Shown in pieces: positions 46,521 to 55,227 of a stretch of 64,000 bases of DNA. The stretch covers positions 1 to 64,000 of the forward strand of contig JANXBN010000007.1 in the NCBI GenBank assembly GCA_025060635.1. Direction: 5' to 3'. The stretch is from Candidatus Kryptonium sp. Lineage in GTDB: Bacteria > Bacteroidota > Ignavibacteria > Kryptoniales > Kryptoniaceae. The notes beneath the pieces are model-generated. The model saw nothing but the letters and a program-made list of their open reading frames with translations, was not told the DNA's origin and searched no databases. A program made the position numbers and the translations under genes. The first letter of the stretch is position 1; each line of letters begins with the position of its first letter.

Positions 46521-47924
46521 ATGCAGGCAACAAGAAATAGGATAGATATAGATTACACAAAGTATGATTTCAAAGACGAAATAAAGTATGTCTATCAAGC
46601 TAAGCGCGGTTTAAGTAGAGAGGTGGTTGAGGAGATCTCATATTGGAAAAATGAACCTGAGTGGATGCGTCGTTTCAGATTGCATTCGCTTGAAGTTTTT
46701 TTGAAAAAGCCGATGCCAACTTGGGGCGCTGATCTTTCAGAAATAAATTTTGATGAATATATCTATTACATTAAACCAACAGATAGAAAAGGCAGGTCTT
46801 GGGATGAAGTTCCTGAGAAAATAAGACAAACATTTGAACGATTGGGAATTCCTGAAGCAGAAAGAAAATTTCTCGCTGGCGTTGGTGCTCAATATGAATC
46901 CGAAGTCGTATATCATAGCTTGCGCGAGGATTTATTGAAGAAAGGTGTAATTTTCACTGATATGGATACTGCTGTTAGGGAATATCCAGATTTGGTGAAA
47001 AGATATTTTGGCACTGTTGTTCCACCTGAGGATAACAAGTTCGCAGCTCTTAACAGTGCGGTCTGGAGCGGTGGAAGTTTTGTTTATGTCCCAAAGGGAG
47101 TTAAAGTTGATTTCCCGCTTCAGGCGTATTTCAGGATAAATGCGGAAAGCGTTGGGCAATTTGAGCGAACACTAATAATTGCAGAAGAGGGTGCGAGCGT
47201 TCATTATATTGAAGGTTGCACAGCTCCTGTTTATAGCGAAGATTCGCTTCATAGCGCCGTTGTTGAAATCATTGCATTGCCAGGCTCACATGTAAGATAT
47301 ACAACTGTTCAGAATTGGTCAAAGAATGTTTATAATCTTGTCACTAAAAGAGCGGTTGCTTATGAAGGTGCTTTTGTTGAATGGGTTGATGGGAATTTAG
47401 GTAGTAAGACAACTATGAAATATCCCGCTGTATATCTTCTTGGTAAAGGTGCAAAAGCAGAAATTTTATCAATTGCTTACGCAGGTGCAGGTCAACACCA
47501 AGATACCGGTGCAAAGATAATTCACGCAGCGCCTTATACCACAAGCAATATAGTTTCAAAATCAATAAGCAAAGACGGAGGCAGAACAAGTTATAGAGGA
47601 CTTGTGAAGGTTCAAAAAGGAGCTGTTGGGGTTAAATCAACAGTTAAATGTGACGCTTTAATGCTTGATGAATTTTCAAGATCTGATACATATCCCTATA
47701 TGGAGATAGAAGAAGAGCTTGTGAGCATAGGACACGAAGCAACGGTCGGAAAAATAAGCGAAGATCAGCTTTTCTATTTGATGAGCAGAGGTTTAACTGA
47801 AAGCGAAGCTCTAACGCTTGTCGTTCTCGGATTTATTGAACCATTTGCAAAGGAATTACCGCTTGATTACGCAATTGAACTTAACAAACTTATAAAGCTT
47901 GAAATGGAAGGCGCAATTGGTTAA
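46521..47924 (+). CDS. sufB: Fe-S cluster scaffold protein SufB
   Basis: A 467-residue SufB, the scaffold on which the cluster is built. The N-terminal helix region is followed by the beta-helix core ([38 protein letters not shown]) and the conserved C-terminal [23 protein letters not shown]. The site KCDALML carries the conserved Cys linked to sulfur transfer. A strong AAAGGAGA site precedes the ATG. It lies 41 bases after sufC. Confidence 0.98.
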   Translation: MQATRNRIDIDYTKYDFKDEIKYVYQAKRGLSREVVEEISYWKNEPEWMRRFRLHSLEVFLKKPMPTWGADLSEINFDEYIYYIKPTDRKGRSWDEVPEKIRQTFERLGIPEAERKFLAGVGAQYESEVVYHSLREDLLKKGVIFTDMDTAVREYPDLVKRYFGTVVPPEDNKFAALNSAVWSGGSFVYVPKGVKVDFPLQAYFRINAESVGQFERTLIIAEEGASVHYIEGCTAPVYSEDSLHSAVVEIIALPGSHVRYTTVQNWSKNVYNLVTKRAVAYEGAFVEWVDGNLGSKTTMKYPAVYLLGKGAKAEILSIAYAGAGQHQDTGAKIIHAAPYTTSNIVSKSISKDGGRTSYRGLVKVQKGAVGVKSTVKCDALMLDEFSRSDTYPYMEIEEELVSIGHEATVGKISEDQLFYLMSRGLTESEALTLVVLGFIEPFAKELPLDYAIELNKLIKLEMEGAIG

Positions 47925-47952
47925 ACAAATATCTTTATTGGAGGTGCCACAA

Positions 47953-48237
47953 ATGCCGTTTTTCATAGTTCAACATAAACACGAAACGAACAATTGCCCT
48001 GTTCGGAATCCCGAGCTTGCACAAATGCTGTTGAAACATCTCGCGTCGGCGAAGGATTATAAAATTGAAATCCGATCAGAAGGAGTTGTTGATGGCTCAC
48101 ATAGATTATTTCTGTTCGTTGAATCGGATGGGCGTGAAAATGTTGAGAATTTTATGAAACCATTTGCACAGCTTGGAGAAGTTGAAATCTTAAACGCATC
48201 GCCTTGTGAAACAGTTGTTGAAAGAGGCGGTTGTTAA
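47953..48237 (+). CDS. Uncharacterised 94-residue protein inside the suf operon
   Basis: A 94-residue soluble protein between sufB and sufD. It starts MPFFIVQHKHETNNCP and ends SPCETVVERGGC, with an alternating beta-alpha pattern (FFIVQ; ELAQMLLKHLAS; HRLFLFVESD; VENFMKPFAQLG; VEIL) resembling a dimeric alpha-beta barrel. Three cysteines (15, 84, 94) include one at the very C-terminus, in a form that could carry sulfur or bind metal. ATG 47953 has GGAGG eight bases upstream; the longer frame from 47899 overlaps sufB. Similar short proteins occur widely, but I know no assigned function. A role in cluster assembly is inferred only from the operon. Confidence 0.85.
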   Translation: MPFFIVQHKHETNNCPVRNPELAQMLLKHLASAKDYKIEIRSEGVVDGSHRLFLFVESDGRENVENFMKPFAQLGEVEILNASPCETVVERGGC

Positions 48238-48292
48238 TTTTCTCAAATTTTTTTAACTTTATCAACGAAAACTAACTCTCAGGAGATAGATT

Positions 48293-49564
48293 ATGTCTGA
48301 AGTCATTCTGCCGAATTGTTTGACTCATGAAACTATAGATAAACTTTCAAGTCAAAGAAATGAACCTTTGTGGTTTCAAGAAAAACGCAATGAAGCTTTT
48401 GAAATTCTGGACGAGCTGAAACTTCCAGAATCAAAATACACGAAGATAAAGGGATTCAACTTAGAGATTCTAAATCCGTTCCTTTCAGGAAATCCCGAGA
48501 AAGTTCTTTTTGACATAAAAAAACTTGGCATTTTTATCGTTCAAGCGAATACCTCAACTGAATATAAAATTTCGCCCGAATATCTCGGCAAAGTTGTTCT
48601 GATGCCACTTGCGAGAGCGCTTGGTGAATATGAGGAAATGATTAAAGAGAGGATATTTACAAAGTTTAGATACGACCAAAATAAATTTACCGCTTTACAT
48701 CTTGCATTTTTAAATTCGGGCGTTTTCATTTATGTCCCCGATGGCGTTGAACTTGATAAACCAATTTACATCGTAAACGAGGTTCAATCTGAGAACGCTG
48801 GTGTTTTCTCGCATAATCTGGTAATAGTGGGTAAAAATTCACATGTTACGGTGGTTGAGGAAAATCATTGTTGCCTTGGGAATGAGTACGCAGTTATGAC
48901 AAATGTAAGCGAGATATTTGGGGGCGAGGGAAGCAATGTTAATTTCATCAGCATAAATAATCTCGGTTATGGGATATACAATTACATTGAGAGAAATTTC
49001 ATTCCAGAGAAGGACGCAAAGATAAATTTCATTGGCAATTGGCTTGGTAGTAAGTTCACCATTTCAAGACATTCAGCTTTTCTTGAGAAACCTGGTTCGG
49101 AATTCAGAGATGTTCAAATTGCCTTTGCCACTGGCTCCCAGCATTTTGATTTAACAAGTTATGCACAACACATAAGCCCGTATACTAAAAGTGATATAGT
49201 ATTGCGCGGTGTTTCAAAGGATAAAGCAAGAATGGTTTTCTACGGACTTGTTGATATTGAGAAGAACGCTCATGATTCCGATTCATTTTTAAGTGAACAT
49301 GCCATGCTTTTAAATCCTGGAGCAGGAGCGAATGCGATACCTTCACTTCAAATCAAAAATGCGAATGTTCGCGCTGGACATGCTGCAACGGTTGGACAAA
49401 TTGATGAAGAACAAATTTTTTATCTTATGACGCGAGGATTAAGCGAAGGTGAAGCAAGAAAAACAATTGTTGAGGGTTTCCTTCTCCCAGCGTTTGATGA
49501 AATAAGGATTGACTTCGTTCGCGAAAGAATTAAAGAGATGATAGATCAAAAATGGAACATGTAA
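48293..49564 (+). CDS. sufD: Fe-S cluster assembly protein SufD
   Basis: A 423-residue SufD, the SufB paralogue that completes the SufBCD scaffold and assists iron entry. It has the less conserved N-terminal region, the beta-helix core (FTALHLAFLNSGVFIYVPDGVELDKPIYI) and the C-terminal RAGHAATVGQIDEEQIFYLMTRGLSEGEARK, shared with SufB. CAGGAGA precedes the ATG. It follows the 94-residue gene by 55 bases. Confidence 0.97.
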   Translation: MSEVILPNCLTHETIDKLSSQRNEPLWFQEKRNEAFEILDELKLPESKYTKIKGFNLEILNPFLSGNPEKVLFDIKKLGIFIVQANTSTEYKISPEYLGKVVLMPLARALGEYEEMIKERIFTKFRYDQNKFTALHLAFLNSGVFIYVPDGVELDKPIYIVNEVQSENAGVFSHNLVIVGKNSHVTVVEENHCCLGNEYAVMTNVSEIFGGEGSNVNFISINNLGYGIYNYIERNFIPEKDAKINFIGNWLGSKFTISRHSAFLEKPGSEFRDVQIAFATGSQHFDLTSYAQHISPYTKSDIVLRGVSKDKARMVFYGLVDIEKNAHDSDSFLSEHAMLLNPGAGANAIPSLQIKNANVRAGHAATVGQIDEEQIFYLMTRGLSEGEARKTIVEGFLLPAFDEIRIDFVRERIKEMIDQKWNM

Positions 49565-49585
49565 AAATAAAATCTCACTTTATCA

Positions 49586-49975
49586 ATGGACGAACTTCAA
49601 ATGGAAATTCTGCTGGATCATTATCAAAACCCAAGAAATTTTGGGCACCTTGAAAATCCAGACATAGTCCACGAGGAAGGGAATCCGTCGTGTGGTGATC
49701 AAATTAGAATTGAAATTAAAATTCAAGACAACAAAATATCAGACATCAAATTTACAGGAAAAGGTTGCACCATAAGTCAAGCTTCGGCTTCAATACTCAC
49801 AGAGATAGTTAAGGGAAAAACACTTGACGAGATCAAAAAATTCAGCAAGGAAGACATGCTTAATGCTTTGGGGATACCGATAAGCCCAATAAGGTTGAAA
49901 TGTGCACTTCTTGGTTTAAAGGTTTTGAAAGCTGGAATTTACGGAATTAACACCTGGCCGGGTGAAGAAGATTGA
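49586..49975 (+). CDS. sufU: SufU/IscU-type scaffold or sulfur-transfer protein
   Basis: A 129-residue U-type protein. Cys36 in NPSCGDQ, Asp38, Cys61 in GKGCTIS and Cys106 in RLKCALLG form the metal/cluster site. The spacing and the lack of the His-rich LPPVK motif favour SufU, which in Gram-positive bacteria accepts persulfide from SufS through a zinc site, over a classical IscU. It lies 21 bases after sufD and before sufS, its likely partner. Its exact job, with SufBCD also present, is inferred. Confidence 0.93.
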   Translation: MDELQMEILLDHYQNPRNFGHLENPDIVHEEGNPSCGDQIRIEIKIQDNKISDIKFTGKGCTISQASASILTEIVKGKTLDEIKKFSKEDMLNALGIPISPIRLKCALLGLKVLKAGIYGINTWPGEED

Positions 49976-49994
49976 AAATAAATTTTAATCAAGC

Positions 49995-50312
49995 ATGAAA
50001 TCCGTTAATGAATATATTCAGATCGCAAAAATTGATGAGATTAAAAACGGGGAGTTAAAGGTTTTTGAGGTGAACGACGAATCGGTAATCTTGATAAATT
50101 TAAATGGTGAGATTTTTGCGTATAAGAATCAGTGCTCTCATATGGAGCTTGAATTGAACGATGCGGAAATTGATGGTGAGATTTTAACTTGCCCATGGCA
50201 TGGTGCAAAATTTGACATAAGAACAGGTGCTGTTGTTCGCTTGCCTGCTTCTCAACCGCTTGAAAAGTACGAGGTCAAGGTTGAGGGTGATAAAATTTTT
50301 ATAAAAATTTAA
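49995..50312 (+). CDS. Rieske-type [2Fe-2S] ferredoxin
   Basis: A 105-residue soluble Rieske protein of the NirD/bacterial ferredoxin type. The cluster ligands are Cys47-x-His49 and Cys66-x-x-His69 in CSHM and CPWHGAKFDI. No membrane anchor or signal. It may supply electrons for cluster assembly or repair, taking the place that a plant-type ferredoxin has in isc operons. It lies 19 bases after sufU and 14 before sufS. Confidence 0.93.
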   Translation: MKSVNEYIQIAKIDEIKNGELKVFEVNDESVILINLNGEIFAYKNQCSHMELELNDAEIDGEILTCPWHGAKFDIRTGAVVRLPASQPLEKYEVKVEGDKIFIKI

Positions 50313-50326
50313 ACAGAGAAAAAATC

Positions 50327-51580
50327 ATGCGGGCACAAAACCAAGAAATTTTAACGGCAAAAATTGACATTGAAAAAATCAGAAACGACTTCCCGATTTT
50401 AAACCGTATCATCAATGGCTATCCTGTTGTCTATTTTGATAATGCAGCTACAACGCAAAGACCTAAGCAGGTAATTGATGCTGTTAAAAATTTTTATGAA
50501 AATACGAATGCTAACATTCACAGGGCTGTTCACACTTTAAGTTATGAAGCAACCGTTGCTTACGAAGAAGCACATAAGAAAGTCGCAAAATTTATCAACG
50601 CAAGATCATGGCGCGAGATAGTTTTCACAAGAAATGCAACAGAAGCGATTAACCTCGTTGCTTATGCCTGGGGATTGACAAATTTAAGAGAAGGGGATGA
50701 GGTTGTTGTTACGATTATGGAACATCATTCAAACATCGTCCCGTGGCAATGGCTCAGGAAATTTAAAGGTATAACTTTGAAGTTTGTTGATATAACTGAT
50801 GATGGATATCTAAAACTTGATGAGTTTGAAAGATTAATAACCGAAAAAACAAAACTCGTTGGTGTTGTTCACGCTTCAAATGTGCTTGGAACAATCAATC
50901 CTGTTAAGGAGATAACTCAAATTGCGAAATCAAGAGGAGCTTATGTTCTAATTGATGGGGCGCAGTCGGCTCCACATATAAAAATTGATGTTCAAGACAT
51001 AGGTTGTGACTTCTTTGTTGCATCAGGACATAAAATGCTCGGCCCGACGGGTATAGGTTTTCTTTATGCAAGGCGTGAGATACTTGAAACTATGGAACCA
51101 TTTCTTTATGGCGGTGATATGATAAGCACTGTCACAGTTGAAGGCGCAACTTGGAATGAATTGCCGTGGAAATTTGAAGCGGGAACACCAAATATCGCAG
51201 GTGGAATTGGGCTTGGCACTGCAATTGATTATCTGCAAAATATCGGGATGGACAAAGTTTTTGAGCACGAGAAAGAATTGTTGAACTATGCTTTTGAAAA
51301 GATGGCCGAAATTCCAGATGTTGAGATCTACGGACCGAGGGAGAATCGGCTCGGGGTTATTTCATTCAATATTCGTGGCATACATCCGCACGATATCGCA
51401 GGCGTCCTTGATCAACACGGTATCGCTGTTCGTTCTGGGAATCATTGCACACAACCTTTGCTCGCACGACTCGGGGTTGATAACACTGTAAGAGCAAGTT
51501 TTTACATTTACAACACATTTGAAGAAGTTGACAGATTTATTGAAGCTTTGAAAAAGTCGGTTAAAATTTTCAAAAGATAA
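50327..51580 (+). CDS. sufS: Cysteine desulfurase SufS (group II)
   Basis: A 417-residue PLP enzyme that removes sulfur from cysteine as an enzyme-bound persulfide. The PLP lysine is Lys236 in ASGHKMLGPTG and the catalytic cysteine is Cys374 in RSGNHCTQPL, the group II pattern. VYFDNAATTQRP and the QSAPH segment fit SufS. It is preceded by the Rieske gene and followed after 13 bases by a second, group I, desulfurase. SufU or the SufBCD complex is the likely acceptor. Confidence 0.97.
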   Translation: MRAQNQEILTAKIDIEKIRNDFPILNRIINGYPVVYFDNAATTQRPKQVIDAVKNFYENTNANIHRAVHTLSYEATVAYEEAHKKVAKFINARSWREIVFTRNATEAINLVAYAWGLTNLREGDEVVVTIMEHHSNIVPWQWLRKFKGITLKFVDITDDGYLKLDEFERLITEKTKLVGVVHASNVLGTINPVKEITQIAKSRGAYVLIDGAQSAPHIKIDVQDIGCDFFVASGHKMLGPTGIGFLYARREILETMEPFLYGGDMISTVTVEGATWNELPWKFEAGTPNIAGGIGLGTAIDYLQNIGMDKVFEHEKELLNYAFEKMAEIPDVEIYGPRENRLGVISFNIRGIHPHDIAGVLDQHGIAVRSGNHCTQPLLARLGVDNTVRASFYIYNTFEEVDRFIEALKKSVKIFKR

Positions 51581-51593
51581 AACTTTTGAACTA

Positions 51594-52790
51594 ATGGCTT
51601 TGCGCTTCCCAATATATCTTGATAATCATTCAACCACGCCAGTTGATCCGAGAGTCCTTGATGCTATGATTCCTTATTTCGTCGAAAAATTTGGTAATCC
51701 GGCAAGTCGCCAACATCAATTTGGTTGGGAAGCAGAGGCAGCGGTTGAGCTCGCACGAAAGCAAATAGCTGAACTTATCAATGCAAATCCAAAGGAAATA
51801 ATTTTTACAAGCGGGGCAACTGAATCAATAAATCTTGCCTTAAAGGGAATCGCTTTGGCTTACTCTGAAAAGGGAAAACATATAATCACGACTCAAATTG
51901 AGCACAAAGCAACGCTTGATGCCTGTAAACGGCTTGAAAAAATGGGCTTTAAAGTTGATTACCTTCAAGTTGATAAGTATGGGCTTGTTGATCCAGATGA
52001 AATTAGGAAAAAAATTACATCGGAGACTATACTCGTAAGCGTTATGTTCGCAAATAACGAAATTGGAACAATTGAACCAATTGAAGAAATCGGTAAAATT
52101 TGTGCTGAATTTGGGGTCATATTTCACACAGACGCAGCACAAGCATTAGGTAAAATACCTATTGATGTTCAGAGTTTAAACATTGATCTTATGTCAATGT
52201 CTGCGCATAAACTTTATGGACCTAAAGGTGTTGGTGCTTTGTTTATAAAGAAGAAAACACCGAGAATTAAAATAATTCCAATCATTGATGGCGGTGGTCA
52301 TGAAAGTGGATTAAGGTCTGGAACATTGAATGTGCCAGGAATTGTTGGATTTGGAAAGGCGTGTGAGATCGCAAAAATGGAAATGAACGAAGAATCCGAA
52401 AGAGTTAGAAAGCTTCGCGATAAACTTCAATATGGAATCATGAACTCGCTTGAAGATGTTTATTTAAATGGTCATCCTGTTAAAAGATTACCGAATAACT
52501 TAAATTTAAGTTTTGATGGCGTTGAAAGCGAAGCTATATTGATGGGAATGAAAGAAATCGCTGTATCAACCGGTTCTGCTTGTTCCTCCGCATCTGTTGA
52601 AAAATCACATGTTTTAAAAGCAATAGGTTTAAACGACGATTTGATCGCAGGGGCGATAAGATTTGGAATCGGAAGATTTAACACTGAAGAGGAAATTGAT
52701 TATACCATCAATCGCGTCATTGAAGTTGTTAATCATTTGCGAGACATATCACCGAAATATAAATTCAGAAAAGAAATCTCAAAAACTTGA
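51594..52790 (+). CDS. Cysteine desulfurase IscS/NifS-like (group I)
   Basis: A 398-residue PLP enzyme. The start IYLDNHSTTPVDPRV, Lys206 in SAHKLYGPKG and Cys330 in STGSACSSASVEKSHVL place it in group I (IscS/NifS), distinct from the SufS just upstream. Group I enzymes also feed tRNA thiolation and other sulfur pathways. Two desulfurases of different groups in tandem is unusual; this one may serve tRNA modification or a nif-like route. The next gene overlaps its stop by four bases. Confidence 0.95.
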   Translation: MALRFPIYLDNHSTTPVDPRVLDAMIPYFVEKFGNPASRQHQFGWEAEAAVELARKQIAELINANPKEIIFTSGATESINLALKGIALAYSEKGKHIITTQIEHKATLDACKRLEKMGFKVDYLQVDKYGLVDPDEIRKKITSETILVSVMFANNEIGTIEPIEEIGKICAEFGVIFHTDAAQALGKIPIDVQSLNIDLMSMSAHKLYGPKGVGALFIKKKTPRIKIIPIIDGGGHESGLRSGTLNVPGIVGFGKACEIAKMEMNEESERVRKLRDKLQYGIMNSLEDVYLNGHPVKRLPNNLNLSFDGVESEAILMGMKEIAVSTGSACSSASVEKSHVLKAIGLNDDLIAGAIRFGIGRFNTEEEIDYTINRVIEVVNHLRDISPKYKFRKEISKT

Positions 52791-53134
52791 AAACAAAACC
52801 TGACGATGAACAAATGAAGGAGATGAAAGAACTCCAAATTATCAAAGACAATTGGGAAGATTTTTTAAAGTTTATGAAGGAAAAATATCCACTTTATCAT
52901 CTCTCAAATGTCTTTGTCAGGGACATTGAATATGCAATGATTGATTATTTCGCAAATAGAGGACGAAAGATAAGTTTTCAAGAAGCGGAATATCTTGCCC
53001 AAAAATTTTCGGAGTTCATGGTTGAGAAAGGGATTTTCAAACCTGTCAAAAACGAATATAATAAAGTTTGGACTTTAAATTATCCATCTTTCAAGAAACC
53101 GAGTGTCCAAAAATCTGGAGAAACAAAAACTTAA
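52787..53134 (+). CDS. Uncharacterised 115-residue protein in the suf operon
   Basis: A soluble, mainly helical protein, rich in Lys, Glu, Tyr and Phe, without cysteines or signal peptide. It reads KYPLYHLSNVFVRDIEYAMIDYF in the middle and has a Pro/Lys-rich C-terminus. I do not recognise it. TTG 52787 overlaps the iscS-like stop (TTGA); ATG 52814 or 52823 could be the true start. The sufA gene follows in 15 bases, so it is firmly inside the operon. A regulatory or chaperone role for the desulfurase is a guess from position. Confidence 0.75.
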   Translation: MKTKPDDEQMKEMKELQIIKDNWEDFLKFMKEKYPLYHLSNVFVRDIEYAMIDYFANRGRKISFQEAEYLAQKFSEFMVEKGIFKPVKNEYNKVWTLNYPSFKKPSVQKSGETKT

Positions 53135-53149
53135 CGAATGGAGGATTAA

Positions 53150-53503
53150 ATGAGCCAAATAAATCAAGAGCAAATTGAAAGAATAAAAATTAGCGATAGA
53201 GCAGCAAGGGAGATAAAACAGATAATTCAAGATAATAACATTCCGTCAGAATATGCGTTGAGGATCGGCGTTAAAGCTGGTGGTTGCTCAGGATTTTCTT
53301 ATGTTTTAGTTTTTGATGAGATAAGGGAAAACGATATTGTGTTTTCATCAAATGGTATAAGGGTGACCATTGATCCGAAAAGTTTATTTTATCTTGAGGG
53401 GACAGAGCTTGATTTCGTTGATAGTTTGATGGGTCGTGGCTTTGTTTTCCATAATCCGAACGCGACGAGAAGTTGTGGTTGTGGGCATTCGTTCTCAGTG
53501 TGA
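53150..53503 (+). CDS. sufA: A-type Fe-S carrier (SufA/IscA/ErpA family)
   Basis: A 117-residue carrier that takes clusters from the scaffold to target proteins. The three conserved cysteines are Cys46 in AGGCSGFSY and Cys109/Cys111 in SCGCGHSF. Length and spacing are normal. GGAGG precedes the ATG. It is the last recognisable member of the operon. Confidence 0.95.
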   Translation: MSQINQEQIERIKISDRAAREIKQIIQDNNIPSEYALRIGVKAGGCSGFSYVLVFDEIRENDIVFSSNGIRVTIDPKSLFYLEGTELDFVDSLMGRGFVFHNPNATRSCGCGHSFSV

Positions 53504-53540
53504 GTTTGGATGGGAATAAAAATTAACATTTTGGAGATCT

Positions 53541-54254
53541 ATGATCACACGGAGGAAATTTTTGAAGGGAATAGGATTAACTTTCCTTTCCATTCCGTTT
53601 ATTAAATTTTCAAATTTATTTTCTCAAACAAAACAAAAAAAGGAGGTAAGAATGCCTTACGAAGCAAAAAATTACGACCACCTTTTGGGAACGCCTGGTT
53701 TCAGTGATCAGCTTTTGAAAAATCATTTTACATTATATCAAGGTTATGTGACGAATACAAACAAGCTTGCAGATATACTTGCTCAAATGGTGAAAGAAGG
53801 GAAAACCGGAACACCTGAATATGCAGAGCTGAAAAGAAGATTTGGTTGGGAATACAACGGAATGCGACTTCATGAGTATTACTTTGGAAACATGATTAAG
53901 GGCGGAAAAGAGCTTGATAAGGGTTCAGCATTTTATAGAAAATTGACTGAAGATTTCGGCTCATATGAAAATTGGGAGAAAGATTTCAAAGCATCAGGCA
54001 CAATGAGAGGTATTGGTTGGGTTGTTTTATATCTTGATCCAATTGCAAACAGGTTATTCAACACTTGGATAAATGAACATGATCTCGGCCATCTTGCTGG
54101 TTCAATACCGCTTTTAATTATGGATGTTTTTGAGCATGCGTATATGATTGATTATGGTTTAAAGAAAGCTGATTATATTGAAGCATTCTTCAAAGCAATT
54201 GATTGGTCCGTGGTTGTGAACAGGTTTAACAACGCTCCAAGGGTAACATTATAA
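53541..54254 (+). CDS. Fe/Mn superoxide dismutase with an optional Tat-type signal
   Basis: A 237-residue Fe/Mn superoxide dismutase, turning superoxide into oxygen and peroxide. Metal ligands are His62, His111, Asp195 and His199 (MDVFEHAYMIDY). The N-terminus MITRRKFLKGIGLTFLSIPF looks like a Tat signal with twin arginines; GGAGA lies before this start. An internal ATG at 53652 (MPYEAKNYDH) has a perfect AGGAGG six bases upstream and would give a 200-residue cytoplasmic enzyme of normal length. The gene follows sufA by 37 bases and ends in a terminator. Fe versus Mn use cannot be decided. Confidence 0.92.
   Translation: MITRRKFLKGIGLTFLSIPFIKFSNLFSQTKQKKEVRMPYEAKNYDHLLGTPGFSDQLLKNHFTLYQGYVTNTNKLADILAQMVKEGKTGTPEYAELKRRFGWEYNGMRLHEYYFGNMIKGGKELDKGSAFYRKLTEDFGSYENWEKDFKASGTMRGIGWVVLYLDPIANRLFNTWINEHDLGHLAGSIPLLIMDVFEHAYMIDYGLKKADYIEAFFKAIDWSVVVNRFNNAPRVTL
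53641..53654 (+). promoter_or_regulatory. Internal ribosome binding site and second start of the SOD gene
   Basis: AGGAGG (53641-53646) followed by TAAGA and ATG 53652, in frame with the longer SOD reading. It is a better site than the one before the first start and would produce the enzyme without its export signal. Confidence 0.7.
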
Positions 54255-54262
54255 AACAAAAT

Positions 54263-54293
54263 GGGACGGTCTAAAGCGACCGTCCCTAATTTT
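54263..54293 (+). terminator. Rho-independent terminator after the SOD gene
   Basis: GGGACGGTC, six-base loop, GACCGTCCC, then TAATTTT. It lies eight bases after the stop and nine bases before the next gene's ATG. Confidence 0.85.
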
Positions 54294-54301
54294 CAAGTAA
54301 A

Positions 54302-54841
54302 ATGAACAATCTTGATATTTGCATCGTTAAGATTGGGGAAGTTGAAAGTGACTCCATTGAAATTTTACAAAATGGGTTGAAATTGCATCTTGGATGGAAT
54401 GTTAAGCATGTTGGTAAAGTTGAAATTCCTTCCCAAAGCTATAATCCTTTCCGAAGACAGTTCAATTCATCTTTGATACTTGATCGGATTAAGAAAGAAT
54501 TTAAAGCAAAAGATTTTGCCTTTGTTCTCGGAATCACGGAGGTTGATCTGTATGCTCATGGTTTAAATTTCGTCTTTGGCGAAGCCGATCCAGTTGAAAA
54601 AGTATGTGTAATTTCAACTTTTAGGTTAAAGCCAGAGTTTTACGGTAAGAAGTCAAATAAAAATCTTTTTGAAAAACGACTTTTAACCGAGGCAGTTCAC
54701 GAAATTGGGCATTTGTTGAATCTAAAACATTGTCCTAATCCAGCTTGTGTAATGTTTTTCTCAAACTCAATACTTGACACAGATAGAAAGGGTTTTCTAT
54801 TTTGTAATAAATGCAAAAGTAAATTAAGCACTTTGGAATGA
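54302..54841 (+). CDS. amzA: Archaemetzincin family zinc metallopeptidase
   Basis: A 179-residue protein with the archaemetzincin signature: HEIGHLLNLKHC gives His133, Glu134, His137 and His143 for the catalytic zinc, and Cys144, Cys149, Cys168 and Cys171 for a second structural zinc. The Met-turn equivalent is CVMFFSNSI. The family is common in archaea and vertebrates and scattered in bacteria; natural substrates are unknown. It starts right after the SOD terminator and overlaps the next gene by four bases (ATGA). Confidence 0.92.
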   Translation: MNNLDICIVKIGEVESDSIEILQNGLKLHLGWNVKHVGKVEIPSQSYNPFRRQFNSSLILDRIKKEFKAKDFAFVLGITEVDLYAHGLNFVFGEADPVEKVCVISTFRLKPEFYGKKSNKNLFEKRLLTEAVHEIGHLLNLKHCPNPACVMFFSNSILDTDRKGFLFCNKCKSKLSTLE

Positions 54842-55227
54842 AATACCTTCACGAGAAACATTTCACGCTTGAAGAAGCCAAAAATTTGCTTGAGCAGATA
54901 AAACCTCTCGTTTCAAGGATGATTGAGCTCAAAAAAGTTATTGATTCAAAAGGTTATGATATTTATCAGCATAGGTATTTTACTGGAAATCCGAATGGAG
55001 AAAAGAATTATCCTCCTGAACTTGAAGAGATAGTCGCTCTGATTGAAAGGATAGAATCATTGGGGGCACTTGTCAAAGGAATTGAGCAAGGTCTTATTGA
55101 TTTTCCTCACATAAGAAGAAATGGCGAGGAAGTTTATCTTTGCTGGATGTATGGTGAGGACACGATACGCTATTGGCATAGGATAAGCGAAGGTTTTATT
55201 GGAAGGAAGTCGCTTGAAGATATTTAG
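54838..55227 (+). CDS. DUF2203 family protein
   Basis: A 129-residue soluble protein matching DUF2203: helix FTLEEAKNLLEQIKPLVSRMIELK, then RIESLGALVKGIEQGLIDFPHIRRNGEEVYLCWMYGEDTIRYWH. The C-terminal GLIDFP and W-x-x-GE segments are the conserved core. Its function is unknown; it is coupled to archaemetzincin by a four-base overlap. Confidence 0.87.
   Translation: MKYLHEKHFTLEEAKNLLEQIKPLVSRMIELKKVIDSKGYDIYQHRYFTGNPNGEKNYPPELEEIVALIERIESLGALVKGIEQGLIDFPHIRRNGEEVYLCWMYGEDTIRYWHRISEGFIGRKSLEDI

Noticed and set aside
45243-53503. Suf operon as a horizontally acquired island
   Set aside because: Base composition, start codons and spacing match the flanks; no integrase, repeats or tRNA edge present.
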